From Cystobacterineae bacterium (GTDB lineage: Bacteria; Myxococcota; Myxococcia; Myxococcales; Myxococcaceae), in assembly GCA_009782175.1 (NCBI GenBank), contig WRKR01000006.1, forward strand, positions 17,915-81,914: DNA of 64,000 bases, in the 5' to 3' direction. Position numbers and translations under genes: made by a program. This document shows, piece by piece, positions 53,624 to 62,487 of this stretch (its first letter is position 1; each line of letters begins with the position of its first letter). The notes beneath the pieces were generated by a model. That model saw nothing but the letters and a program-made list of their open reading frames with translations, did no database searches and was not told the origin of the DNA.

Positions 53624-54123
53624 GGCCTGGCTCTACAACAGAACAGACATATGGACATGCACAGGGTTAGAGCCGTTTCTGTTGAAGTGCAGACACTTCC
53701 TGTGCAAACTCTCGCTCGTTTGCAGGAGAGAGCAAAGCCCCCAGTTGCAGCAGTTGCAAACACTTATTCCTTTTGCACGAGCCCTTTTTCTCCCCCAAGG
53801 CCATCTCTCATGGTGTTGAAGCTGTCAGCCATACAGCCTCAATAAGCCAAATATGAATGACTCCAAGGCCACAGCAAAGGCCTTCCTCCCCTGCAAAGGA
53901 AGGCCTGTGTGGCAAGCTTATTTAAAAAACACAACCAGTTAAAAAAACACAACAAACATGCCGAGATGGAACTCTGCAAGCCAGGCAACATGGGCACAGC
54001 TCTCACCCGAGGGCCTTTGAGAAAAGCCTCTGGGCATGGCCTTGGGTTTTATGAAAAAGGCGTGGGAAGGGAAAAAACCACGCGCTTGGGCAGAGGGGTT
54101 TGAGGCAATGGGCCTATGCCTTG
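53624..54123. other. Gene-free interval with a strong hairpin
   Basis: Five hundred bases separate the lipoprotein from the convergent repeat-protein gene. Short frames exist but lack composition or start signals of real genes. At 53868-53913 there is a strong hairpin: 10-bp perfect arms aggccttcct / aggaaggcct with a 9-base loop, extended by gccac / gtggc. A T-rich tail on the right is weak (cttattta). It may serve as a bidirectional terminator. Confidence 0.5.
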
Positions 54124-54564
54124 TTATTTTTTCTTCGCCATTATCCTCAGGAGGAGGATTATGCCCAATACCACCAAGGCAACCAAAGCAATGGTGGGCA
54201 TCAGCGGAGAAGCCTCGCCTGGAGCGCTGTCCGCTGACAGTGCCTGAGAGGCTGCGGCCAGCTCGGCTCCCTCAACTGCCGGGGCAGCCTCTGCTGCCGG
54301 GGCAGCCTCTGCTGCCGGAGCAGCCTCAGCTGCTGGAGCAGCCTCCGCTGCCGGGGCAGCCTCGGGTGCCGGAGCATCCTCAGGTGCTGGGGCAGCCTCA
54401 GGTGCCGGAGCAGCCTCGGGTGCGGGGGCATCCTCGTCTGCGGGAGCAAGCACAGGTGCTTGGGCAAGCACGGTTTTCGCGTGCGGTGAAGCCATAACAT
54501 CAGCGTGTACAACAGAAAGAGGCATCAACAGAGAAAAAGCCATGCACAACATCAAAGGTTTCAT
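54124..54564 (-). CDS. Exported Ala/Pro/Glu-repeat protein with C-terminal membrane anchor
   Basis: A 146-residue protein. Signal peptide (about 1-21, S-V-V-H-A), then about ten tandem hexads of the type E-A-A-P-A-P / E-A-A-P-A-A (18-bp DNA repeat, about 54285-54450). A short linker leads to a C-terminal hydrophobic helix (I-A-L-V-A-L-V-V-L-G-I-I-L-L-L) ending in K-K-K. The result would be an extended, acidic, rod-like segment tethered to the inner membrane by its C-terminus. The family is not recognised. A periplasmic spacer is a reasonable inference. Confidence 0.72.
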   Translation of the reverse strand: MKPLMLCMAFSLLMPLSVVHADVMASPHAKTVLAQAPVLAPADEDAPAPEAAPAPEAAPAPEDAPAPEAAPAAEAAPAAEAAPAAEAAPAAEAAPAVEGAELAAASQALSADSAPGEASPLMPTIALVALVVLGIILLLRIMAKKK

Positions 54565-54757
54565 CAGAACCAAGGCTCCTGAAAAAGGGGAATAATATGC
54601 TTTGTATATGCTTTGCGTCGAGGGGCTCCACCCCCGACATAGGGCAATAAGGCAAAAAATTTCTCTTTAGGCAACAAGGGTTTTAGGGGGGGCGGGAGCA
54701 CCTGAGGTTTTTGTTGTGTAACTTCAATGGATAATTCCCAAAAATTTCTCTGCCCCC

Positions 54758-55204
54758 TTATATATTTAACATAAACGCCTGCTCGTTGTTTTGCAGGTCC
54801 GCATATTCCAGCAACTCCTGAAGGGTGATGCGGGAAAGGCAGGCTTCAACCGCCTTGTCCAAGGGGTTAAACACCTTCTCCCTCAGTGCGGCTTCTGTGG
54901 TGGGGGACGCCTCCAAAACCGTGTTGTCCGTTTTTTCCAGGAGTGTGTTTTCCACAATGGACAGCACATGGAATGCGGAAATTTTGTTTGCTTCGCGCGC
55001 CAGCTGATAGCCGCCTTTTGCGCCTTTGGTGGATTGGAGGAGGCCGCCTTTTTTCAGCAATAAGGCAATTTGCTCAAGGAAAATTTTGGAAATGCCCAAG
55101 CGCTCCGCAATGCTGACCACCGAAACCACCGCCCTCTTCTGTGTCTGCCGTGCAACCTCAACCAACGCGGCCAAAGCATAGCGCCCTTTTGCCGATATAC
55201 GCAT
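54758..55204 (-). CDS. Rrf2-family transcription regulator (CymR-like)
   Basis: A 148-residue winged-helix regulator. The N-terminus M-R-I-S-A-K-G-R-Y-A-L-A-A-L-V-E-V-A is diagnostic of Rrf2. The recognition region I-A-E-R-L-G-I-S-K-I-F-L-E-Q-I follows, then the wing S-T-K-G-A-K-G-G-Y-Q-L-A. The three clustered cysteines that bind Fe-S in IscR/NsrR are absent, as in CymR, the cysteine-metabolism repressor that works with CysK. GGGAGG precedes ATG 55204. It lies next to two sulfur-amino-acid PLP enzymes and near cysK, whose promoter carries a tandem repeat. That context supports a CymR-like role. Confidence 0.9.
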   Translation of the reverse strand: MRISAKGRYALAALVEVARQTQKRAVVSVVSIAERLGISKIFLEQIALLLKKGGLLQSTKGAKGGYQLAREANKISAFHVLSIVENTLLEKTDNTVLEASPTTEAALREKVFNPLDKAVEACLSRITLQELLEYADLQNNEQAFMLNI

Positions 55205-55286
55205 GGTGTTTTCCTCCCTGGAGGGGTTTCCTCTCTGTAGACAAGCAGACAAGCAGACAAGTAGATAAGGGTGCCTCTCGTCAAGC

Positions 55287-56465
55287 TCACTTCAACCGGA
55301 AATCGGCCTCCTTAAATGCGCTTTCCAGCCTGCTGAGCGCTTCTGCCAACCTCGCCCTCGGGCAAGCCATGTTGAGCCGTTGAAAACCTTCGCCCTCTGG
55401 CCCAAACACGGTTCCGCTGCTCAGCCAAAGCCCCGCATGCTCCGTTATACGCCCATCCAATTCATGTTGAGTGAGGCCATAGGCCGAAAAGTCCAACCAC
55501 AGCAAATAACTTCCCTCCGGCTCAACAAAGTGGATTTTGGGCAGATGCGTCCTCAAAAATGCACGCGTGAAACGCATATTCTCCAGCAAATAGGCTTTGA
55601 GCGCCTCAAGCCACGCAGCCCCTTTTGCATAGGCGCTTTGGCAAGCAAGCAGCCCCAGCATGTTCAACTGGGCATAGCCACTTCGGTGGATTTCTGCTTT
55701 CAGCTTCTCGCGAAGCTTGGCATTTTTCACAAAAATATTGGAGGCTTGCAAGCCCGCCAGGTTAAAGGTTTTGCTGGGTGCGGTGGCGAGGATGGCGTTT
55801 TCGTTCAAAGTGCCAAAGCAGGTATGCGTGTGCCCCGGCCAGACAAAGTCACAATGAATTTCATCCGAAAAAACAAGCACACCGTGCCGCGTGCATATTT
55901 CATTCATCTGCTCAAGCTCGCCCCGTGTCCATACCCGCCCCACGGGGTTGTGGGGGTTGCACAGAATGAAGAGTTTGACGTTGTGGCCCTCTATTTTTCG
56001 CTCGAAGTCCTCAAAGTTGATGGAATAGCTTCCCTCTCTATAGAGCAGGGGGTTGGTGAGAAGTGCCCTCCTGTTGCTGCGTATTATTTCATAGAAGGGG
56101 TGGTAGACGGGTGTTTGGATGAGGATGGCCTCACCCGGCTGGCTATATGCGCGTATGGCTTGAGCCAGCGCGAAAACAACGCCGGGCGTTTTCAGGGTTT
56201 CGCTCCTTGAGGGGGCATAGCCAAAGTGCGACTTAAACCAGGCGCTCACCACCTCATAATAGTCGTCTTTCACATCGCTATAGCCGAAAATTCCGTGACG
56301 GACGCTCCTTTGCAAGTCTTCCAAAACTTCGGGTGGAGCAGAAAAATCCATGTCGGCAACCCACAGCGGCAAGAGCCCCTCGGGTTTTCCGCGCTCTTGG
56401 GCAAAGTCATATTTTATGGCGTTGGTGCCGCGACGCTCGGCCATAAAGTCAAAGTCATATTTCAT
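55287..56465 (-). CDS. patB: PatB/MalY-type cystathionine beta-lyase
   Basis: PLP-dependent C-S lyase that cleaves cystathionine (or cystine) to pyruvate, ammonia and a thiol. The 392-residue class I/II aminotransferase fold shows L-P-L-W-V-A-D-M-D-F, N-P-H-N-P-V-G-R, F-S-D-E-I-H-C-D and the PLP lysine in A-P-S-K-T-F-N-L-A-G. This set is typical of PatB/MalY. It is cotranscribed with the upstream gamma-family PLP gene: the start ATG overlaps that stop by ATGA. Confidence 0.92.
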   Translation of the reverse strand: MKYDFDFMAERRGTNAIKYDFAQERGKPEGLLPLWVADMDFSAPPEVLEDLQRSVRHGIFGYSDVKDDYYEVVSAWFKSHFGYAPSRSETLKTPGVVFALAQAIRAYSQPGEAILIQTPVYHPFYEIIRSNRRALLTNPLLYREGSYSINFEDFERKIEGHNVKLFILCNPHNPVGRVWTRGELEQMNEICTRHGVLVFSDEIHCDFVWPGHTHTCFGTLNENAILATAPSKTFNLAGLQASNIFVKNAKLREKLKAEIHRSGYAQLNMLGLLACQSAYAKGAAWLEALKAYLLENMRFTRAFLRTHLPKIHFVEPEGSYLLWLDFSAYGLTQHELDGRITEHAGLWLSSGTVFGPEGEGFQRLNMACPRARLAEALSRLESAFKEADFRLK

Positions 56466-57595
56466 TTCATCGCCTTTTCTAAGTCCGCCATAATGTCCTC
56501 CGCTGCTTCAATGCCCACTGAAAGACGCAGCAGCTTGTCGTCTATTCCCCGCTTCAGCCGCGCAGGCTCCGGTACATCCGCGTGTGTCTGCGTCACCGGG
56601 TATGTTATTAACGTCTCCACGCCGCCCAGGCTTTCGGCAAACAGAATAAGCTGGGTGTTGTTTAAAACAGCCTTCGCCGTTTCTGCGCTGTCCATGGAAA
56701 AGCTCATCATCCCCCCAAAACCCCGCGCTTGTCGCTGAGACAATGCATAGGCGGGGTGCTCCGGAAGGCCAACATAGTGCACCTCCCTCACCTTCGGCTG
56801 CGCCTTAAGCCATGTGGCCACTTTCATCGCATTCTCCTGCGCTTTTTGCATGCGGAGGGCGAGCGTTTTGATGCCTCGGGTGAGGAGAAACGCATCAAAA
56901 GGTGACAACACGGCGCCGATGGTATTTTGAAGGAAGCGGAGTTTTTGAGAGAGCGCCTGAGTGCGGAGGACGAGAAAGCCCGCCAGGGTGTCATTGTGCC
57001 CCGAGAGGTATTTCGTTCCGCTGTGGACAACAACATCCGCGCCCAAAGCCAGGGGGTTGCAGAAATAGGGTGTCAAAAATGTATTATCCACAATGAGAAG
57101 AATTTCTCTGCTCCCCAGGTGTTTTTTAACCCCGCTGATGTCCGTCACCTTGCTCATGGGGTTTGTGGGGCTTTCTATAAACACAGCTTTTGTCCTGTCC
57201 GTTATGGCCGCATTGAGCGCCGCCAGCTGGGAGCTATCCACATAGCGGACGAGGACGCCGTTTTTTTGGGAGATGCTGTCAAACAGCCGGATGGAGCCAC
57301 CATATAAGTCATCGGTGGCCAGCACCTCGTCGCCGGGCGAAAACAGCTCCATCAACGTCGCTATGGCCGCCATCCCACTCGAAAAGGCCAGCGCATCCAC
57401 ACCCCCTTCCAGCGCGGCAAGCAGTTTTTCAACGTGCTCTCGCGTCGGGTTTTGTGTACGGGAATAGTCATAGCCCGTGCTTTGCCCGACGCCCGGGTGC
57501 GCAAAGGCGGCCGATTGATAAATGGGAGTGGCCAGCGCACCGGTGGAATGTGTCGCATCGCGCACAGCATGAATACAGGCCGTTTCCAGTTTCAT
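56462..57595 (-). CDS. Cys/Met metabolism PLP enzyme (cystathionine gamma-synthase/lyase)
   Basis: A 377-residue member of the Cys/Met gamma family. Motifs: Y-D-Y-S-R-T-Q-N-P-T-R, F-S-S-G-M-A-A-I, I-E-S-P-T-N-P, I-V-D-N-T-F-L-T-P, and the PLP lysine in V-H-S-G-T-K-Y-L-S-G-H. It could be a cystathionine gamma-synthase (MetB) feeding the beta-lyase next to it, or a gamma-lyase (MccB); sequence alone does not settle it. The start at ATG 57595 is preceded by AAGGAG. It is divergent from cysK, with shared regulatory DNA between them. Confidence 0.9.
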   Translation of the reverse strand: MKLETACIHAVRDATHSTGALATPIYQSAAFAHPGVGQSTGYDYSRTQNPTREHVEKLLAALEGGVDALAFSSGMAAIATLMELFSPGDEVLATDDLYGGSIRLFDSISQKNGVLVRYVDSSQLAALNAAITDRTKAVFIESPTNPMSKVTDISGVKKHLGSREILLIVDNTFLTPYFCNPLALGADVVVHSGTKYLSGHNDTLAGFLVLRTQALSQKLRFLQNTIGAVLSPFDAFLLTRGIKTLALRMQKAQENAMKVATWLKAQPKVREVHYVGLPEHPAYALSQRQARGFGGMMSFSMDSAETAKAVLNNTQLILFAESLGGVETLITYPVTQTHADVPEPARLKRGIDDKLLRLSVGIEAAEDIMADLEKAMK

Positions 57596-57626
57596 CCCCA
57601 GAAGCTCCTTCTCTCTTGAAATCCGC

Positions 57627-57679
57627 ATGGACATGTTGAATGGACATGTTGAATGGACATATTTTATTGACATATTCAA
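57627..57679. promoter_or_regulatory. Tandem 13-bp repeats between metB-like gene and cysK: candidate operator
   Basis: The unit atggacatgttga occurs twice in perfect tandem (57627-57639, 57640-57652). It is followed by diverged units atggacatatttta and ttgacatattca, ending over the -35 of the cysK promoter. Placement between two divergent sulfur genes, close to an Rrf2/CymR-like gene, suggests a regulator-binding array. Which protein binds is inferred. Confidence 0.6.
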
Positions 57680-57695
57680 AAAACAAAAACATACT
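57667..57695 (+). promoter_or_regulatory. Candidate sigma-70 promoter of cysK
   Basis: TTGACA (57667-57672), a 17-base AT-rich spacer, then CATACT (57690-57695) four-of-six with TATAAT. It lies about 40 bp before the cysK start and overlaps the last unit of the tandem repeat, so a bound repressor would occlude the -35. Confidence 0.6.
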
Positions 57696-57736
57696 ATTGT
57701 TATCTGTTTAATAAACTTAATCAGGAGGCCTCAAAA

Positions 57737-58669
57737 ATGTCAAGAGTTGCGAACAGCTTAACAGAGCTTATTGGGAAAACCCCTTTGCTGCGTCTCAATG
57801 GATATGAGAGAAAGCGAAAACTTAAAGCCATTCTCATGGGGAAGCTGGAATATTTCAATCCAGCGGGCAGTGTGAAAGACCGGGTGGCCTTGGCCATGGT
57901 TGACGAAGCGGAGAAGCGTGGAAAGTTGAAAGCGGGCTCTGTCATTATTGAGCCGACCAGCGGCAATACGGGCATAGGGCTTGCGTTGGTTGCTGCGGCG
58001 CGGGGATACCGTGTCATTCTGACCATGCCTGAGACGATGAGTGTGGAGCGTCGCAAGTTGCTGGCTGCCTATGGTGCAGAGCTTGTGCTGACCGAGGGGG
58101 CGAAGGGGATGAAGGGGGCCATTGCCCAGGCAGAAGCCTTGGCTGCCGAGACGCCGGGCGCGTTTATTCCCGGCCAGTTTGTCAACCCTGCCAACCCTCA
58201 AATCCACAGGGAGACGACGGGCCCCGAAATTTGGGAGGATACGGGTGGCCAAGTGGACCTTTTCATATCCGGCATTGGCACGGGCGGAACCATGAGTGGG
58301 GTGGGGGAATACCTCAAATGGCAAAACCCCAAGCTGAAAGCGGTCGCTGTTGAGCCGGATGACTCGCCCATGTTGTCCGAAGGGTACGCCGGCCCGCACA
58401 AACTCCAGGGCATAGGTGCCGGCTTTGTTCCAGAAATATTAAATAGGGATATTTATGATGAAATTATAAGGGTTAAAACCGAGGATGCCTTCCAAAGCGC
58501 GCGCGACGCTGCGCATACCGAGGGCTTGTTGATGGGCATCTCTTCCGGGGCGGCGCTCTGGGCGGCCACCCAAGTGGCTTTGCGTGCGGAAAACCAAGGC
58601 AAAAGCATTGTGGTTGTTTTTCCTGATGGGGGCGAGCGATATTTGTCCACTGCGCTGTTTGAAGGCTGA
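57737..58669 (+). CDS. cysK: Cysteine synthase (O-acetylserine sulfhydrylase)
   Basis: PLP enzyme that makes cysteine from O-acetylserine and sulfide. The product is 310 residues. [11 protein letters not shown] holds the PLP lysine, [11 protein letters not shown] is the substrate loop, and [12 protein letters not shown] is the phosphate-binding loop. A perfect AGGAGG lies upstream of ATG 57737. A small hairpin tgaggt-gaa-acctca overlaps the stop and may help end transcription. In other bacteria CysK can act as a sensor partner of CymR, which fits the nearby Rrf2 gene. Confidence 0.95.
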   Translation: MSRVANSLTELIGKTPLLRLNGYERKRKLKAILMGKLEYFNPAGSVKDRVALAMVDEAEKRGKLKAGSVIIEPTSGNTGIGLALVAAARGYRVILTMPETMSVERRKLLAAYGAELVLTEGAKGMKGAIAQAEALAAETPGAFIPGQFVNPANPQIHRETTGPEIWEDTGGQVDLFISGIGTGGTMSGVGEYLKWQNPKLKAVAVEPDDSPMLSEGYAGPHKLQGIGAGFVPEILNRDIYDEIIRVKTEDAFQSARDAAHTEGLLMGISSGAALWAATQVALRAENQGKSIVVVFPDGGERYLSTALFEG

Positions 58670-59230
58670 GGTGAAACCTCATTTAGGGGCTATGCGCTCC
58701 ACCCTCCAACTCCCTGCCTCCTCTCTTTCGTCCTCAAGCTCTATTTTTCTTCATGCATGGCCGCATGCCACGCGCCGTTGAAAATTCCCTCTTTCATTAT
58801 CCGCACTGCCGGCACCAATGAGCAGTGCCGGCTTTGCCGGAACGGCCACCTGCCCGCTATACCCTTTGGGCCTTGCTGCCCTCTCCCCTCGTATGCCTGG
58901 TTTGAAGCCACTCGCCCCCTTCGTCGAAGTTTGCTCACCAACAGTCTAGCTTTTTAGAGCATAACCGTCTCGATAGTGAACGCTATGACTACATTGTCTC
59001 TATTTTCATTCGAGGCATGTTGACTTAACTCTCCGTAAACAGGAATTTTTTTAAAAACCAGCGACTTGGCATGTCTATTGCTATGCCTTATGGTCAGAAG
59101 TGAGAAAGTGGTGGCTGAGTTGTTCAGACAACAAAGCCAGTGGGTGGCAGCAGGGGTTGAATGCTCAGCAATGGGTTGAGGCAGCAGGTAGCGGGCGCAG
59201 GTAGCGGGCAGAGGCAGTGGCAGGGGCGTT
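58670..59230. other. Orphan interval downstream of cysK
   Basis: No credible gene was found. A gcactgc / gcagtgc hairpin with a GCCGG-rich neighbourhood lies near 58800-58850. The stretch 58950-59110 is noticeably AT-richer than its surroundings. At 59180-59230 a degenerate half-unit leads into the 45-bp minisatellite. The AT-rich part could be remnant coding DNA, but I recognise nothing in it. Confidence 0.5.
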
Positions 59231-59500
59231 GGCAGCAGGGCGAGGCAACAGGTAGCGGGCAGAGGTGGTGGCGTTGGCAGCAGGGCGAGGCAACAGGTAG
59301 CGGGCAGAGGCAGTGGTGTTGGCAGCAGGGCGAGGCAGCAGGTAGCGGGCAGAGGTGGTGGCGTTGGCAGCAGGGCGAGGCAGCAGGTAGCGGGCAGAGG
59401 TGGTGGCGTTGGCAGCAGGGCGAGGCAGCAGGTAGCGGGCAGAGGCAGTGGCGTTGGCAGCAGGGCGAGGCAGCAGGTAGCGGGCAGAGGTTGGGGCGTC
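59231..59500. repeat. 45-bp minisatellite, six tandem units
   Basis: Six head-to-tail 45-bp units, each starting ggcagcagggcgaggca, run exactly from 59231 to 59500, with a truncated unit before them. Units differ at only a few positions (gcaaca/gcagca and the last 12 bases). The plus strand is G-rich with many GG/GGG runs. Because 45 is divisible by three, several frames on both strands stay open: a W-R-W-Q-Q-G-E-A-A-G-S-G-Q-R repeat on plus, Ala/Pro- or Leu/Pro-rich repeats on minus. None is convincing as a protein. There are no spacers, so it is not CRISPR. Confidence 0.92.
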
Positions 59501-59693
59501 AGTTGAGGGTGGGGGGCGAGTGGGGGTGGCGAGGGTTTTTCGAGTGCGGGTTGGATCCGGTGAAGGTTCGAAAAAAGGTGTGGGTGGGTTGTCGAGTGCA
59601 GGGTTTTGGCGAGGAGCAGGGCTCGACAATCCACCGTTTTTAGAAGCGAGCAAGTCCTAACTTAGCGTGGAGAAGCAACTCAAGGGAGGCGGT

Positions 59694-59903
59694 ATGGGCC
59701 GTAATGTCGTGAAAAAGCAGAGTGTGGAGGGGGTTGGGCGGCGTGAGGGCGGCGTAGGTGGTGAAGGCAGTGGAAGAGGTGAAGGCAGTGAACGAGGTGA
59801 AGGAGTGACGGCGTACAAGGGAGCTTTTCAAAACTGCATTGCGCGTCGTTTGGAGCAGTTGAAACGGTGGAACAAACAGGAGGATGGAAAATGGATATGT
59901 TAG
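59694..59903 (+). CDS. Possible small basic protein after the minisatellite
   Basis: A 69-codon frame with a GGGAGG site 4 bases before its ATG. The N-terminal half is Gly/Arg/Glu-rich and built from an imperfect ggtgaaggcagtg DNA repeat. The C-terminal half is basic (K-G-A-F-Q-N-C-I-A-R-R-L-E-Q-L-K-R-W-N-K-Q-E-D). No family is recognised. It overlaps a second short frame downstream. Coding status is uncertain. Confidence 0.3.
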   Translation: MGRNVVKKQSVEGVGRREGGVGGEGSGRGEGSERGEGVTAYKGAFQNCIARRLEQLKRWNKQEDGKWIC

Positions 59904-59998
59904 GACAAAAATTGGGGAAAGTGGTCGTTCAGTTGATAACAGTGACAGCGGGAAATCCGAAACCACTGCCGACGCCACCAAACCCTATTAAACCTTGA
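59891..59998 (+). CDS. Possible 35-residue peptide
   Basis: ATG 59891 is preceded at seven bases by a perfect AGGAGG. The frame encodes 35 residues with a hydrophobic patch (K-V-V-V-Q-L-I-T-V-T-A) and a Pro-rich end (P-K-P-L-P-T-P-P-N-P), then TGA. It starts inside the preceding 69-codon frame and stops just before the convergent CHAT gene. It is reported only because the ribosome site is strong. No homologue is known to me. Confidence 0.3.
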   Translation: MDMLGQKLGKVVVQLITVTAGNPKPLPTPPNPIKP

Positions 59999-60008
59999 AA
60001 TTAACAGT

Positions 60009-62267
60009 TTAACGGACGGTGCCCCAAAGCACAAAGGCCGACCATTGCTCCACGCGGGCATGGCCGGCCATTTTTGTTTGGGCTTTGGAAAGCGCCCAGG
60101 CAGGCTCTTCCAGGCCGCCTTCGGCATAGAAATGCTGCATAAACTCAGCTGAAACAGCATCTTCCATGCTGCGCAAGCTGGCCACCACCTGGCGGCTGCC
60201 TGCGGCCAAAAAGCTGCCGCTCAAACTCATGAGGCCCTCACCATCCCAACTTTTGGCCGAGGCACAGCTGGAGAGCACAACGGTTTGAGGCGCAAGCCCG
60301 CGCTCAAGCAGCTCATGCGCATAAAGCTTCCCGTCGGCCAGTCCAATATTTGCACCCTCCGTCTCAATATGAGTATGCGCGGCCAAATGCAAAAATTGAG
60401 CGCCCGAAAGTCGCTCAAACACTGAGCGTCGGGCCCGCACCCCCAAAAAGGGCGCGGCCTTCAAGCGCTGAGCCACTTGCAAGGCCTCGGCCTGCGCATG
60501 CGGCAAGTCGCCCGTGGGGTTTCCCACAACCAGCACCTCACCGGCATGCCGCGCGCGCGCGCGCAGCAAGGCAGCCACTTTGAGGCTGGGCGCCCAGGCC
60601 ATGGCATGGCGTGCGGCCAGCCATTGGCCTTGCACGCGCAAGGCCGCCCAAGGCAGCTTGCGCAGCATGTCTTGCCCCACAATCTGCACGCGCGCGCCTT
60701 TGGAGAGCCCTTGAGGCCACAAAAGCACGCCCAGGGCTTCGGCTTCTTCGGGCGAGGAGGGCGACAAAGCAAAAGCCTCAAGGCGCGGTTTAAGCTCCTT
60801 CAAAGAGAGCTTTTGCACCTCTTTCAACTTGCCTTCGTGGAACCACAGGCGAAAAAACCATTGCTCTGATGAGAAAAACAATAAAAGCTCATCTGGACTC
60901 AAAAGCTCCAAGGCCTTTTCAAAGCTGAGCTTGGAGGCTGTGCTGTCGCTTTCCAAGGGGTCTTTTTCTGTGCGCGCCAAAAGCGCATGCACTTCTTCGG
61001 CGCTGCTCAAATGCGGCTTAAGCTTGCTGGAGAGCAGCTCCATGAAGGTGGGCGCCATGAGTCGCTCGGCCACCTCCAAGGCTTCAAACACTTTGCCCTC
61101 TTGGATATATTCCTCAAACAGCCACTCAAAAGCCCAGCTGCGTGCGTGCAAAAAACTGCTCCTGTGCCCTGGTGCGGTCAAGCTGCGATGCATGCCCTCA
61201 TATTGTCTGACGACTTTATTCAGCACCACCTCGGCTTCAAACTTGCGGCCCAGCTTGGCCAATGCATTTCCGCGCAAGATGGCCATCCATTGTCTGTTTG
61301 TTTCGGTGAGGCTCTTGTCTTGAGTTTCAGGCAAGATTTCGAGCACCTTTGAATAGTTTTTTTGCTCGGTAGCCAACTCAGCGTGAAACGACAAGACGTC
61401 TGCGCTGACAGGAGTGGTCAAAAGGCGCAAGTGTTCATTCAAGGCAGCTTCGGCCTTGTCGAGTTGTCCTTGGTGCATATGAGCTCTGGCCAAGCCATAC
61501 CAAGCTGGCTGGCAGGCATCATCGCAATGTTTGTTTGCACTGAAGCTCAACAGGCGCAGAAACTGTTGCTCGGCCAAGGCCCACCGCTCTTGGCGCAAGC
61601 TTTGAAAAGCACGCAAAAGCAAGAGAGAGCGGTGCTCTTGGTGGCTCTTGCTTTTTTGCCGATGCAAGGTTTCAGTCAGAGACAAGGCTGTTTCAGCAGC
61701 CAATTCATTGCCCCGCCACATCTCAATGATGTGCAACACCGTCAAGAGGGCCACTTCGGTTTTGAGGTCGGCTTGCTCTTTGAGCTCATGAAGGCCGCGC
61801 TGCACCCAAGCCGCACTGTCTTCAAGCTTGTTGTCATAAAGGCTCATCCAAGCCAACAAATAAGCTGCACGGCCTGCAGCTCTTTGGTCTTTGGGGGCAT
61901 GGGTTCCATGCTGCTGCAAAGCTTCGGCATAGGCCTCTTCCAAAAGGCTCTTGGCTTGGTCGCGCTGTCCACGCTCGAGGGCAGCTGCACCCAACAAATA
62001 GAGCGCCTGGGGCTTGCGGGGTGTTTCCAGCAAAAGCGTGCACAAGCGCTCCACTTCATCCAAGTTTGAAAGCTGGAAGTGGCTTTCGGCAGCCAGGGCC
62101 AAGTGGCGCGTTTTTTTGTTTTTGGCATGGGCTTTTTCGCATAGCGGCGCCGCCTGCACAAAATCCTCTGCTTCAAAGGCCTCTTCGCAGCGCCTTTCCA
62201 CGGAGCAAGCCATGGCGCCACTCCAAAAAAGGCAAAAACTGAGCCCAACAGCATTTTGAGTGCGCAT
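60009..62267 (-). CDS. TPR-CHAT caspase-like protein, probable lipoprotein
   Basis: A 752-residue protein. The N-terminus has a hydrophobic signal ending A-M-A-C, an imperfect lipobox. Residues about 25-420 are helical TPR-like repeats (A-L-Y-L-L-G-A-A-A-L-E-R-G-Q, A-W-Y-G-L-A-R-A-H-M-H-Q-G-Q-L-D-K-A). The C-terminal 300 residues are a CHAT domain with the catalytic His in L-H-L-A-A-H-T-H and Cys in V-V-L-S-S-C-A-S-A. It ends A-F-V-L-W-G, as CHAT proteins typically do. CHAT proteases (separase/caspase clan) cleave partner proteins in several bacterial defence or signalling systems. It is divergent from the ECF sigma/anti-sigma pair. The start ATG 62267 lacks a clear ribosome site. Confidence 0.88.
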   Translation of the reverse strand: MRTQNAVGLSFCLFWSGAMACSVERRCEEAFEAEDFVQAAPLCEKAHAKNKKTRHLALAAESHFQLSNLDEVERLCTLLLETPRKPQALYLLGAAALERGQRDQAKSLLEEAYAEALQQHGTHAPKDQRAAGRAAYLLAWMSLYDNKLEDSAAWVQRGLHELKEQADLKTEVALLTVLHIIEMWRGNELAAETALSLTETLHRQKSKSHQEHRSLLLLRAFQSLRQERWALAEQQFLRLLSFSANKHCDDACQPAWYGLARAHMHQGQLDKAEAALNEHLRLLTTPVSADVLSFHAELATEQKNYSKVLEILPETQDKSLTETNRQWMAILRGNALAKLGRKFEAEVVLNKVVRQYEGMHRSLTAPGHRSSFLHARSWAFEWLFEEYIQEGKVFEALEVAERLMAPTFMELLSSKLKPHLSSAEEVHALLARTEKDPLESDSTASKLSFEKALELLSPDELLLFFSSEQWFFRLWFHEGKLKEVQKLSLKELKPRLEAFALSPSSPEEAEALGVLLWPQGLSKGARVQIVGQDMLRKLPWAALRVQGQWLAARHAMAWAPSLKVAALLRARARHAGEVLVVGNPTGDLPHAQAEALQVAQRLKAAPFLGVRARRSVFERLSGAQFLHLAAHTHIETEGANIGLADGKLYAHELLERGLAPQTVVLSSCASAKSWDGEGLMSLSGSFLAAGSRQVVASLRSMEDAVSAEFMQHFYAEGGLEEPAWALSKAQTKMAGHARVEQWSAFVLWGTVR

Positions 62268-62487
62268 ATATGTAACATTTGGTCTTGCCAAGCGCCAAAA
62301 CCATATCATGTCCGTTCTGAGGGAGGAAGCCATGCCATTCAAAACCTTCAAAGCGCGCCCTTCCCCGTGGGTGGCGCCCAAAGCTTGGGGTTTGGGCGGG
62401 GGGCAGCTGTTTTTCCTTTGCGCGCTTTGCAGCTTCTTTCACCTTAAAGGTCGCCAGCTTTCCACTTTTGGTATAACTCTTGAGGAC
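62268..62487. other. Divergent control region, CHAT gene and ECF sigma gene
   Basis: A 220-bp region with divergent starts at both ends. An open rightward frame crosses it from 62260 but has no start signal. It should hold the ECF-dependent promoter if the sigma factor autoregulates. No repeated -35-like GGAAC element could be identified on both strands. Confidence 0.4.

Noticed and set aside
53651..53845. 64-codon rightward frame after the lipoprotein
   Set aside because: No ribosome site and random-looking composition.
59231..59500. CRISPR-like array
   Set aside because: Units are contiguous and near-identical, with no spacers and no cas genes.
59161..59653. Open frames of 160-226 codons through the minisatellite on both strands
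   Set aside because: They exist because the 45-bp unit is divisible by three and lacks stops; no start site or composition favours one as a protein.
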